A stretch of DNA of 44,008 bases from Candidatus Omnitrophota bacterium (GTDB taxonomy: Bacteria > Omnitrophota > Gorgyraeia > Gygaellales > Profunditerraquicolaceae): the NCBI GenBank assembly GCA_026387405.1, contig JAPLLV010000025.1, positions 1-44,008 on the forward strand, in the 5' to 3' direction. The translations under genes were made by a program, and so were the position numbers. Under the pieces are notes generated by a model. It saw only the letters and a program-made list of their open reading frames with translations. It did no database searches and was not told where the DNA came from. Numbering within the stretch: the first letter of the stretch is position 1; every line of letters starts with the position of its first letter. Positions 15,764-24,427 of the stretch are shown piece by piece.

Positions 15764-16774
15764 ATGTCTTATCCGAAGATCCTGCTCTCCCACGGAAGCG
15801 GCGGAAGATTGACCCACGCGTTGATCCAGGACATTTTTGTCAGGAGATTTAAAAATCCTATCCTTGGAGAGCTTTCCGACAGCGCCCGCCTGGACGGTTT
15901 ACCTAAAACAATCGCCTTTACCTGCGATGCCTTTGTGGTTTCTCCTATATTCTTCTCCGGCGGCGACATCGGTAAGCTCGCTGTCTGCGGCACCATCAAC
16001 GATTTAGTGATGCAGGGGGCAGTCCCTGAATACCTGTCGCTCGCGCTCATTATCGAAGAGGGGTTGGAATATAAGGTCTTGGAGAGCATCGCGGATTCGA
16101 TCTCGCGCACGGCCCGGCTTGCCCGGGTCTTGATCGTCACCGGAGACACCAAGGTAGTTGAGAAGAATGCCGCGGACAAGGTCTTTATCACTACCTCCGG
16201 CATAGGCAGGATCATGAAAGGCAGGCACTTGTCGGTAAAGAATATCGAGCCGGGCGATAAGATAATCGTTACCGGGGATATCGCCTGTCATGGCCTGGCG
16301 GTTTTATCCGGACGCAAGGATCTGAATTTAGGTTTTACTATAAAAAGCGACTGCGCGTTTTTGCACACCTTGCTCATCCCTGTTTTAGAAAAATACAGCG
16401 CCATAAAATTTATGCGCGACCCTACCCGCGGCGGTTTAGCCACTACTTTAAATGAGGTTGCCGAAGCCGGCGGTCTGGGGATAACTATAGAGGAAGGCCA
16501 TATCCCTCTGGCTGCCAACGCCAGGGCGGCCTGCGAATTATTGGGCATCGATCCTTTGTATATCGCCTGCGAAGGCCGGGCCATAATGGTGGTAGAGAAG
16601 GATAAGGCGTCCGATATATTAAGCATCTTGCGCCGGCATCCCCTGGGCAGAAATGCCCGGATCATCGGCAGCGTCACCAAGGGGCTCAGGGCCAAGGTGA
16701 TCTTAAATACCCGGCTGGGGACCAGGCGTATTGTGGATATGCTTACCAGCGAACCGCTGCCGAGGATCTGTTGA
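15764..16774 (+). CDS. hypE: HypE carbamoyl dehydratase
   Basis: HypE is an ATP-dependent PurM-like enzyme that dehydrates the carbamoyl group placed by HypF on its C-terminal cysteine to a thiocyanate. The 336-residue length is normal. Blocks seen are LSHGSGGRLTHALIQ, GGDIGKLAVCGTINDL, VTGDTKVV, MRDPTRGGLATTLNEVAEA, and the invariant tail ending PLPRIC, so the substrate Cys is intact. It lies 9 kb from hypFCD, unlike the usual single operon. This intact tail is relevant because the HypF partner in the window lacks its N-terminal half. The stop overlaps the next start (TGATG). Confidence 0.97.
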   Translation: MSYPKILLSHGSGGRLTHALIQDIFVRRFKNPILGELSDSARLDGLPKTIAFTCDAFVVSPIFFSGGDIGKLAVCGTINDLVMQGAVPEYLSLALIIEEGLEYKVLESIADSISRTARLARVLIVTGDTKVVEKNAADKVFITTSGIGRIMKGRHLSVKNIEPGDKIIVTGDIACHGLAVLSGRKDLNLGFTIKSDCAFLHTLLIPVLEKYSAIKFMRDPTRGGLATTLNEVAEAGGLGITIEEGHIPLAANARAACELLGIDPLYIACEGRAIMVVEKDKASDILSILRRHPLGRNARIIGSVTKGLRAKVILNTRLGTRRIVDMLTSEPLPRIC

Positions 16775-17910
16775 TGCAGAAGACCAACATCCTTTTTGTG
16801 ATCACAAAACTGGAGCTGGGCGGCGCGCAGAAACAACTCTTGGCAATGATCGGCGGTCTCGACCAGCAAAAATTCCAGCTTTTCTTATTTACCGCCCGCG
16901 AGGGATTGTTGGTCGAAGAAGCCCGGGGAATTCAAGGCTTAATATTGTTGCGTTCTAAATTCCTGGAGCGCAAGATCAACCCCCTAAAGGACATATTGAG
17001 TTTTTTCCAACTTCGTTCATTTATCAAGAAAAACAAGATCCGGATCGTGCACACCCATAGTTCTAAGGCCGGGATCCTGGGGAGGTTCGCGGCAGCGTCC
17101 TGCGGCACGGCAGCGATCGTCCATACCGTGCACGGATGGAGCTTCCACGATTTTCAGCCGGGCTGGATGCGCCGGTTATTCATTTGGCTTGAGCGTTATT
17201 GCGCTAAATTTTCCGATAAGATCATAGTGGTTTCGGATCATGACCGGAAAATCGGCCTTAAGTTATATATCGGCAGTCCCGAAAAATATCGGCTTATCCA
17301 TTACGGTATCGATTATAACGAGTTCCTCAAGTCCAACAGAGATGCCAGGAAAGAATTCGGTCTCGCCCATGAAGATCTGGTCGTAGGAATGGTTTCCTGC
17401 TTTAAGCCGCAAAAAGCGCCGCAAGATTTTATTGCGCTTGCCCGCGCGGTAAGAGAGGGGCTGGATGGCGTAAAATTTATCTTAGCCGGGGACGGAGTCT
17501 TGCGCAACCAGCTTAGGCGTTTGATAAAAAGATATAAATTGGAAAAGAACGTTACGCTTCTGGGCTGGCGCAGGGATATACCGCAATTTTTATCCTGCCT
17601 TGATGTCTTTGTTTTGACTTCTTTATGGGAAGGGCTTCCTATCGCCGCATTAGAGGCATTGGCTTCTTCTTTGCCGGTAGTGGCAACGGACACCGGAGGC
17701 ATCAGGGAGGTGATCAGCGACGGAGATAATGGTTTTCTCCTTTCGCCGGGCGATATGTCCGGACTGGCCGAGAAGGTAACAGCGCTATTAAAGGATAAAG
17801 ACCTAAAGGGGAGGATGGGGCTCAAGGCGAAAGAGTCCCTGGGGGAAACTTTTCGTCTGGAAAATATGCAAAAAAGCTACTATAATCTATATGCGGAGCT
17901 GGTAAACTGA
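16774..17910 (+). CDS. Glycosyltransferase family 4
   Basis: This GT-B retaining glycosyltransferase has 378 residues. The N-terminal half has the acceptor-side motif LELGGAQKQLLAMI and IVHTHSSKAGILGR. The C-terminal half has VGMVSCFKPQKAPQDF, ILAGDGVLRNQL, TLLGWRRDIPQFL and the donor-binding LTSLWEGLPIAALEALA with its E-x7-E spacing, followed by VVATDTGGIREVI. It probably transfers a nucleotide-activated sugar to a lipid-linked or surface glycan. ATG at 16774 overlaps the hypE stop. A 7-residue-period repeat element follows the gene rather than another cotranscribed gene. Confidence 0.88.
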   Translation: MQKTNILFVITKLELGGAQKQLLAMIGGLDQQKFQLFLFTAREGLLVEEARGIQGLILLRSKFLERKINPLKDILSFFQLRSFIKKNKIRIVHTHSSKAGILGRFAAASCGTAAIVHTVHGWSFHDFQPGWMRRLFIWLERYCAKFSDKIIVVSDHDRKIGLKLYIGSPEKYRLIHYGIDYNEFLKSNRDARKEFGLAHEDLVVGMVSCFKPQKAPQDFIALARAVREGLDGVKFILAGDGVLRNQLRRLIKRYKLEKNVTLLGWRRDIPQFLSCLDVFVLTSLWEGLPIAALEALASSLPVVATDTGGIREVISDGDNGFLLSPGDMSGLAEKVTALLKDKDLKGRMGLKAKESLGETFRLENMQKSYYNLYAELVN

Positions 17911-17926
17911 TACAAGCGAAACATTC

Positions 17927-18047
17927 GTCATTGCGAGGAGCCCCGCAGAAAGCGGGGCACCGATTGCTCCGATGCAATCGGTGCCTACTTGGCAAGCACG
18001 ACGAAGCAATCTCAAGATCGTGATTGCTTCGCTTCGCTCGCAATGAC
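17927..18047. repeat. Dispersed inverted repeat element, copy 1
   Basis: The 169-bp gap between the GT4 and moxR is nearly filled by one element. It starts with GTCATTGCGAG (17927-17937) and ends with CTCGCAATGAC (18037-18047), exact inverted complements. Inside are the hairpin CCCCGC-AGAAA-GCGGGG, ATTGC/GCAAT arms around CCGATTG, and AGCAATCTC paired with a downstream GATTGCTTC. A second copy of the family is at 23293-23393. It has no coding capacity and no target duplication that I can identify. The moxR ribosome-binding site (GAGGAG) lies just after it. Confidence 0.85.
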
Positions 18048-18079
18048 AAATTAACACTATTATACAGAGAGGAGCAGAT

Positions 18080-19009
18080 ATGGAGAACAATGCATTAAAG
18101 GAATTGATCGCTAATGTAGAAAAGGTAATTATCGGCAAGACCGAGACCATTAAATTGCTCATCGTGGGGCTGCTGACCAACGGCCATATCCTTGTGGAAG
18201 ATGTCCCGGGGGTGGGTAAGACTACTCTAAGTCTGGCGCTTGCCAAATCCATCGGCGGAGATTTTAAGCGCATCCAGTTTACCCCGGACCTCCTGCCTTC
18301 TGATGTTACCGGAGGGTTTGTCTATAGCCCAAAGACAGGAGAATTCGATTTCCGCAAGGGGCCGGTTTTTACCAATATCCTTCTCGCAGATGAAATCAAC
18401 CGTACCACGCCGCGCACCCAGTCGGCGCTACTTGAGTGCATGCAGGAATATAGAGTGACCCAGGACGGTAAAACCTTTGTATTGTCCCAGCCGTTCATGG
18501 TAATAGCCACGCAGAACCCCATAGAATATCAGGGTACGTATTCTTTGCCCGAGGCCCAGATAGACAGATTTTTAATGAAGATAGACATGGGCTATCCCTC
18601 TTTTGAAGAGGAGGTAAGGGTGGTCACCGGACAGAAGATCAGGCATCCGATAGAGGATTTGAAATCCGTTATCCGTATAGAGGAAGTCCTCAGTCTTCAG
18701 GAGAAGGTCAAGAACATCGAAGTCTCTTCGCACATCTTGGAATATATCACCCGCCTCGTAACTGCCACCCGCGCAAATAAAGAGGATATAAAATTAGGCG
18801 CTTCCCCCCGTGCCTCCATTGCCCTTATGAAGGCCTCCTCCGCCTGGGCGCTGCTTGAGGGAAGGGATTATTGTATACCGGACGATGTAGTCAGGATGGC
18901 GCCCGGTATATTAAAACACAGGGTGATTATGCAGCCCAAGGCCATGGTAGCAGGCAGGACCGCGGATTTAATAGTCTCGGAGCTGCTTCAGAATACGGCG
19001 ATCTCCTAA
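18080..19009 (+). CDS. MoxR family AAA+ ATPase
   Basis: This 309-residue AAA+ ATPase has Walker A GVGKTTLS (K47), Walker B LLADEINR (D104, E105), the sensor 1 region VIATQNPIEYQGTY, the arginine-finger region LPEAQIDRF and sensor 2 SPRASIALMKAS. MoxR ATPases act as chaperones, usually with a von Willebrand or DUF58 partner. The adjacent DUF58 and TgpA-like genes form the standard module. A GAGGAG Shine-Dalgarno precedes the ATG. Confidence 0.95.
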   Translation: MENNALKELIANVEKVIIGKTETIKLLIVGLLTNGHILVEDVPGVGKTTLSLALAKSIGGDFKRIQFTPDLLPSDVTGGFVYSPKTGEFDFRKGPVFTNILLADEINRTTPRTQSALLECMQEYRVTQDGKTFVLSQPFMVIATQNPIEYQGTYSLPEAQIDRFLMKIDMGYPSFEEEVRVVTGQKIRHPIEDLKSVIRIEEVLSLQEKVKNIEVSSHILEYITRLVTATRANKEDIKLGASPRASIALMKASSAWALLEGRDYCIPDDVVRMAPGILKHRVIMQPKAMVAGRTADLIVSELLQNTAIS

Positions 19010-19022
19010 AAACCCTAAAAGT

Positions 19023-20258
19023 ATGCTCAAGTCATTTTATAAGAGGTGGCTTTTTATCTTCACGATCATTGTCTTTAATTTGGCCATTGCCCTAAAGACT
19101 TCCTTAGGGTTTTTTTATTTCTTTTTCTGGGCACTGCTCTGTGTGGTTATTTTAAGCCTGACCTGGCTTTTGGCGGAATATTGGGGTCTAAGGATTTCTT
19201 TTACCCGTAAGATGAGGGAGAATGTTTATGCCGGAGATGCCGTCGAGATAAAGGTGCACCTTACCAATAAAAACCCTCTTCCTTTATTTAACCTGGTGAT
19301 AAAAGATAATCTTCCCTTTGCCGCGCCCGGGGAAAGAGAGACTTTTCTTTTGGCGGAATATTTGGGAGGCGGCGGTTCCTTGTCTCTTGAGTACAGCCGT
19401 CTCTCTCCCAAAAGAGGCAAATATCTTGTCGGCCCGCTGGTGGTTTATTTTTTTGATCCCCTGGGCTTGTTTTTCCTGAAGCGTAACTTTAATGTATATA
19501 ACGAGATATATGTTTATCCCAACCCTGTTACCATAACAAAATTTCCTCCCTTAATAGAAGGGGCCATGCCTTGGTTTGGCCTGCAGACCGCGCGCGCCCG
19601 GCTCGGTGACGATGAGTTCTTCGGTACCCGCGAATATAAAGACGGCGATCCGGTAAAGACCATCCACTGGTTTTCTTCCGCCAGACATAATAAGCTTATT
19701 GTAAAGGAGTTCCAGAACCAGAGTTTTTTCCGGGTGACCATACTTTTTAACCTGCGCTATGACTATAGCTATGAAGATTCCCCGGATAGTATGGCCGAAT
19801 ACATGATCATCCTGGCCGCCTCGGTAGCAAAATATCTTCTCAGCCAGGGGGTGTTACTTGAAGTTGTGGCTCATACCGGAGAGATGGTGCGTATCCTGCC
19901 TGGTAAGGGCCAGGAACACATGGAGGACATCTTGAGGTTCCTCGCCGCCGCCGAGATCAAAAGCGAGGCCACGCTGGGAGAGCTTTTTGAAGATTACAGC
20001 CGTTCGATCCCCAATGATTCCAATGTGGTGGTAATTATGCCGGACAGGGATTGGCAATATATGGAAGGGATGTTCTCCCTGGAAAGAAGGAGCGTCTCGA
20101 TTATCCCCTTGATCCTGGCGTCCTCCACGTTTTTATATTCCGTAGATAAAAAAGTAGTGGCCAAGGATATCAAACTCAAGCTCTCCCAGGCCTTTAATTT
20201 TACGCCGATACTTTTATCCCGTGGCGATAACCTGGCAGAGGCCTTTCTTAAATTCTAA
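19023..20258 (+). CDS. DUF58 domain membrane protein
   Basis: Two N-terminal transmembrane helices (about residues 8-28 and 30-50) are followed by a beta domain and the DUF58 core with EYKDGDPVKTIHWFSSARHNKL, the defining block around residue 210. The C-terminal part resembles a vWA-like fold but lacks a complete MIDAS. Members of this family are encoded beside moxR and probably receive ATPase-driven remodelling. The stop lies one base before the next start. Function at the molecular level is not established. Confidence 0.9.
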   Translation: MLKSFYKRWLFIFTIIVFNLAIALKTSLGFFYFFFWALLCVVILSLTWLLAEYWGLRISFTRKMRENVYAGDAVEIKVHLTNKNPLPLFNLVIKDNLPFAAPGERETFLLAEYLGGGGSLSLEYSRLSPKRGKYLVGPLVVYFFDPLGLFFLKRNFNVYNEIYVYPNPVTITKFPPLIEGAMPWFGLQTARARLGDDEFFGTREYKDGDPVKTIHWFSSARHNKLIVKEFQNQSFFRVTILFNLRYDYSYEDSPDSMAEYMIILAASVAKYLLSQGVLLEVVAHTGEMVRILPGKGQEHMEDILRFLAAAEIKSEATLGELFEDYSRSIPNDSNVVVIMPDRDWQYMEGMFSLERRSVSIIPLILASSTFLYSVDKKVVAKDIKLKLSQAFNFTPILLSRGDNLAEAFLKF

Positions 20259-20259
20259 A

Positions 20260-23250
20260 ATGGACCAAAAAGATAAACTCGCGCTCTCGGAGCACATATG
20301 CGCATTCTTCCTGGTGTTTTTTGTCATCGCGCTCTTCGGTAATATCCTCTTCGGATACAACCTTTTTCTTATCGCTGCCCTTGCCTCGGGTTTTACCTTT
20401 AGCTGGCTGAACCGCAAGCTCCCCTCTCTCTGGGCAAAGATCTTCGTCACCCTGGGCACCGTCGGAATATTCGGGTGGATGGTCTATTCAGTGATAAATT
20501 CCTCGCTATACTATAAAGAGGTGATTTTATTCTGCATCAAGGCCGCCCTCCTCCTTGAGGCCGTTGTGAGTTTCGATTCCTCCAACGCTTCTTTACTTTC
20601 CCAGATGGAAGCCTTGACTATCCCCCTGTGTATGGGGTTTCCCATATTTACCGAGGAATATACGCCTTCCGCGTTCATATCCATCGGCGGTTATTTCTTA
20701 AGCTGGCTGATTCTCTTGCGGATCAAGTTTTACACGCGCTTTGCGTTGCAGCGCAGAACACGCCTGGTTAAAAGTCAGGCTAATATTTTTGCTGCGTCTA
20801 TTTTTGTGTTGGCAACGCTGGGCGCATGGACGCTATACTCCATAATCCCTTTGGAGACGCTCCAGATGCGCGGAATTTTCACGGAAAAGTCCAAGGCCGG
20901 GATTGATATTGCCCCCGATCTTTTAGAGAAAGACTATTACGGATTACAGGAGCAGATCAATAAAATGATCGTTGACCGCCATATCCCGAGCCTATCCACC
21001 TCGGAAGAGAGGCACGAGGCGCTCAAATTCCTGGAGTCTCTGATCAGGGAATTGCCGGATACCTTTGAGGTGGACCAGGCAGAACAAGGATTGGTCAGCC
21101 AGTTTAAACTGCCCGGCCCGGGCCTGGAAAAGGCATCGGGAGAAAATACCGTGCTCTTAAATAAATATGTAGAAATAAAAACCGAGCTGAATGTAAACAG
21201 ACTGAAAGAGAACATAATCGATGTTTTTAAGAATAATCCTTGGGATATAAAAGGGAGGCTTTCTGCACTGGATCAGGCAAACAAAATGCAGTCCGCCCGT
21301 ACTTTTGAGGAGGCGCGCAAAAATAATGAAAGGCTCAAAAGTACAATTGCCAAGTCTTCTCTGGAGGAGAACTTAAGAACCCAGGCCCTTGCGCTCGCCA
21401 GGCTGATGCATTTCTGGAAGGATTTCGGGCTTTACCGTCACAAGAAAGACGAGCTTAAGAAAGAGCTCCTGGAACAAAAAGAGCGTAAGTGGCGCGATGA
21501 ACTTGCCTCGCTTCTTGCGCAGATTGAGAAGATGCATGATCTCGCCGAGTTTGACCAGGTAAGAATGAAGATCCGGGACCTAAGAGAGAACGCGCCTGCG
21601 GATATCAAGGTTTTTTTGGATCCGATAGAAGAGATACTTTATGTGCGGCTGGGAATGGTGCTTTCCGGCGACGCAAAAGAGCTTAAAATGCAGGCGCAAG
21701 AGCAGAATTTATCCGGGGATAGGCTGTTGGGATTCGAAGAGAATATTGAAGCGCTTGTAACAAGCGAGGCGCCCCAGGAGCTCGAGCGTACATACAAGAC
21801 ATTGCAGCAAAGGTCCCTGTCAGACAAAATAAAGGGCTTTAAAGAAAACAAAGAGTTGGCCGGAGTCAAGACGGAACTTCTGCTCAATGAAGAAAAGGCA
21901 AGGGTCAAAGAAGCGCTGCAGGCGAATACGCCGCCGGATTTACAAGACCCTTTTTTAAAAGAACTTGAGAGGATACAGGACGATGAACAAGAACCCCAGA
22001 TTATTTCGAGTTTCCGCTACCTGGACGGATACGTGGAAGAATTTTTTAAATCCGGGTTTGTAAGCGGTACTGACCAGAAAAAGCTGCTTACGGCAATGCA
22101 GAACTTGGAGCAGCTTTATATATTTAGGCTAAAATTGAGGAACGAATTTGAGCCGCAAGAGACGCCTCCTGCCCGGGAAGAAGAGAAACAGGTCGCGGCG
22201 CAGGAAGAGCAACAACAAAAGCAGCAAACAGAGAAGCAAGAAACCGAGCCCCAGTCGAAACAGGAGAAAAAATTATTGCAGATTAAAATCCTGCCTGAGT
22301 ATCTGGAGCTTGCCTTGGGGCTTGAGCGTCAGTTCGTGGCTATGGGGATGTATTCGGATAATTCCCAGGAAGAATTGACTGCTAAGGCAGACTGGACATG
22401 TTCTGACGAAAAAGTGGCGCGCGTTTTATCCGGGAACGCCTCGACGCTCAATATTGGCACGGTCAAGATTACGGCAAAGTTTGAAAATATAGAATCTAAG
22501 CCGGCCACACTGGTAGTCAAGGAGGCCGAGCTGACGGCGATCGTTATTCCTTTTAATGATATCAGGCTCCCTCTTTGGGGGAAATTTGCGCTTAAGGCAG
22601 ACGGTTACTACACGGACCATTCCCGGAAGGATATTACGGACCTGGTTAGCTGGAGCGCGGTGCCCAAGCCGGTTATAAAGGTTGAAAAAACTACGCTCTG
22701 CGGGCTTAGGTTAGGCAAGGCCAAGATAAGCGCCGAATATAAAAATATCCAAAGCCCGGAGGTAGATGTCCGGGTAGTCCTTACTTTGTGGGTGCTTTTC
22801 AATATTATTTTCTTTATCATTTTACCCCTGGTTTTATTGGCCGCGCTCTTGCTTTTTATCTTTTTTGTCCTGACGCGGCAGAGAGAAAAGAAGCTCTCGG
22901 GTCTCTTGCGCAGTAATCCAAAAGAGGCCATCCTCTTTATCTACGCAAATGCGCTGGAGGTCTTGTCGCTATTTGAGCCGAAAACTAAAGGATTCAGCGC
23001 CCCGCTCTCGTTTGCCCGGGGCGTGGAAAAAAGATTTGGCATAAAAGATGGTGTGTTTCTTAAGCTTAGCGCAAAATATGCCGAGGCAAAGTACAGCCGG
23101 CACGCCTTAAATACAGCCGATGCCCAAGAGGCTGCCCGGCAACATAACAGTTTCTCAAACCAACTTTGCGGCGCCCGGGGCGTTATAAAATTATCCCTGA
23201 AAATGACCTTGGCCATACTGAAAAGAAGGCCCTTTTTTATCCATATATAG
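20260..23250 (+). CDS. TgpA-like membrane protein lacking transglutaminase core
   Basis: ATG at 20260 follows the DUF58 stop directly and gives 996 residues. The N-terminal 200 residues hold about six transmembrane helices, as in TgpA/DUF3488 proteins. Instead of the usual Cys-His-Asp transglutaminase domain there is a long helical, charged region (about residues 225-640), a Gln/Glu-rich linker (about 645-685) and two BIG2-like beta domains (about 690-835, including KITAKFENIESKPATLVV and KISAEYKNIQSP). A further membrane helix follows, then a C-terminal DUF4129-like domain (about 890-960, with YAEAKYSRHA). Position and ends match the third gene of moxR-DUF58-TgpA modules, but no transglutaminase motif is seen. 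Confidence 0.75.
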   Translation: MDQKDKLALSEHICAFFLVFFVIALFGNILFGYNLFLIAALASGFTFSWLNRKLPSLWAKIFVTLGTVGIFGWMVYSVINSSLYYKEVILFCIKAALLLEAVVSFDSSNASLLSQMEALTIPLCMGFPIFTEEYTPSAFISIGGYFLSWLILLRIKFYTRFALQRRTRLVKSQANIFAASIFVLATLGAWTLYSIIPLETLQMRGIFTEKSKAGIDIAPDLLEKDYYGLQEQINKMIVDRHIPSLSTSEERHEALKFLESLIRELPDTFEVDQAEQGLVSQFKLPGPGLEKASGENTVLLNKYVEIKTELNVNRLKENIIDVFKNNPWDIKGRLSALDQANKMQSARTFEEARKNNERLKSTIAKSSLEENLRTQALALARLMHFWKDFGLYRHKKDELKKELLEQKERKWRDELASLLAQIEKMHDLAEFDQVRMKIRDLRENAPADIKVFLDPIEEILYVRLGMVLSGDAKELKMQAQEQNLSGDRLLGFEENIEALVTSEAPQELERTYKTLQQRSLSDKIKGFKENKELAGVKTELLLNEEKARVKEALQANTPPDLQDPFLKELERIQDDEQEPQIISSFRYLDGYVEEFFKSGFVSGTDQKKLLTAMQNLEQLYIFRLKLRNEFEPQETPPAREEEKQVAAQEEQQQKQQTEKQETEPQSKQEKKLLQIKILPEYLELALGLERQFVAMGMYSDNSQEELTAKADWTCSDEKVARVLSGNASTLNIGTVKITAKFENIESKPATLVVKEAELTAIVIPFNDIRLPLWGKFALKADGYYTDHSRKDITDLVSWSAVPKPVIKVEKTTLCGLRLGKAKISAEYKNIQSPEVDVRVVLTLWVLFNIIFFIILPLVLLAALLLFIFFVLTRQREKKLSGLLRSNPKEAILFIYANALEVLSLFEPKTKGFSAPLSFARGVEKRFGIKDGVFLKLSAKYAEAKYSRHALNTADAQEAARQHNSFSNQLCGARGVIKLSLKMTLAILKRRPFFIHI

Positions 23251-23292
23251 CCTTTACTTGCTGCAATAAAAGTGGTAAAATAATCAAAATTC

Positions 23293-23393
23293 GTCATTGC
23301 GAGCGGCCAGAGCCGAAGCCGCGAGCGAAGCGTGGCGGGAGGCACTCACGCCTTTTTGAGATTGCTTCAACCGCTTCACTCCTTCGCAATGAC
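23293..23393. repeat. Dispersed inverted repeat element, copy 2
   Basis: It begins GTCATTGCGAG and ends TTCGCAATGAC, with AGATTGCTTC inside, as in the copy at 17927-18047; the interior is otherwise different. It occupies most of the 190-bp gap between the TgpA-like gene and the next gene. The two copies bracket the moxR-DUF58-TgpA-like module. Confidence 0.8.
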
Positions 23394-23440
23394 ATAGCCG
23401 CAAAACCCCCAATTTCAGAATATTAGGGCAGGAACAACGT

Positions 23441-24427
23441 ATGTTTATCGATAGTTTCCTCCTGGCAGGTATCTCTTTTTCCCTTTCTCTGTTTTTCGTA
23501 ATTTTATTCAAGATTTTAGCCTTAAAACACAAATTGCTTCTGAGGCAAAAGATACCTCAAGTAGGCGGTATTGCTATTTGCCTTTCCTTCATGGCCAGCG
23601 TTTTGACCGTATTTTTAAGCAGGGGATTTTTCTCCCGTCCGGCGCAAGGCATTATCCTGGCCTCTCTGGCAATGCTTATTTTTGGTATCATTGATGATTG
23701 GAGAGAGTCTTCGATCAAGGCCAAGGTTATCTTCCAGGTTATCGCTACCGCTATTCTTTATTATTTTGGCGTCAAGACCCAGATTATATATATCGGGGTA
23801 TTCTTGAACGCTATTATTACTTTCCTCTGGGTTATCGGCATTACTAATGCCTTCAATCATCTCGATGTCATGGACGGCTTAGCCGCGAGCAACGCTATTA
23901 TCGCGGCCTGCGCTTTTGGGGGGATAGCTTTCTTAAGCGCCGATTTCTCAAGCAGTATCTTGGTCTTGAGCCTATTAGGCGCAACTTGCGGTTTTATAAT
24001 CTTTAATCTTCCCCCTGCCCGGGTATACCTTGGTAATTCCGGCAGCCATCTTTTAGGGTTTATTTTGGCAGCCATATCTATAGTTATAAGTTACGCGCCC
24101 ATGAATAGAAAAGTCGCGCTTCTCGCCCCCCTGTTAATTCTGGGTTTTCCCATCTTTGACACCTTTTTTCTTATCTTGGTACGCCTGAGCAGGAAGAGAA
24201 TCCCCTTTAAAAAGAGTAATGATCATATGGTATTAAGATTTTTGAGTATGGGTGTTCCCAAGAGGACCATCCTTTTTTTTGTTCTCATAGTGGCCGGTAT
24301 TTTTTCTTTGGGCGGGGTATTTTTAACCCGCCTTTCCAATTATATCGGTATGGTTATTGTATCAGGGGCGGTATTTGTCAGTTTTGTTGTAGCCAAGGCG
24401 AGCCTGAAGATCAGCATAAATGACTAA
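23441..24427 (+). CDS. Polyprenyl-phosphate sugar-1-phosphate transferase (WecA/MraY family)
   Basis: This 328-residue protein has about ten transmembrane helices. The family's cytoplasmic loops are visible: IPQVGGIAI, the Mg-binding GIIDDWRES, NAFNHLDVMDGLA, and ARVYLGNSGSHLLGF, followed by PIFDTFFLILVRLSRK. It should start glycan synthesis by loading a sugar-phosphate on undecaprenyl phosphate. One oddity is that the loop usually reading F-x-G-D-x-G-S has Asn instead of Asp (YLGNSGS). Its position at the head of the export genes fits an initiating role. It overlaps the next gene by 8 bp. Confidence 0.88.
   Translation: MFIDSFLLAGISFSLSLFFVILFKILALKHKLLLRQKIPQVGGIAICLSFMASVLTVFLSRGFFSRPAQGIILASLAMLIFGIIDDWRESSIKAKVIFQVIATAILYYFGVKTQIIYIGVFLNAIITFLWVIGITNAFNHLDVMDGLAASNAIIAACAFGGIAFLSADFSSSILVLSLLGATCGFIIFNLPPARVYLGNSGSHLLGFILAAISIVISYAPMNRKVALLAPLLILGFPIFDTFFLILVRLSRKRIPFKKSNDHMVLRFLSMGVPKRTILFFVLIVAGIFSLGGVFLTRLSNYIGMVIVSGAVFVSFVVAKASLKISIND

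Noticed and set aside
17927-18047. Possible insertion sequence or RNA gene
   Set aside because: No transposase and no tRNA or known RNA pattern; the structure and its second copy mark it as a non-coding dispersed repeat.
20260-23250. Transglutaminase domain expected from gene order
   Set aside because: I could not find a credible Cys-His-Asp set; the middle of the protein is helical and charged.
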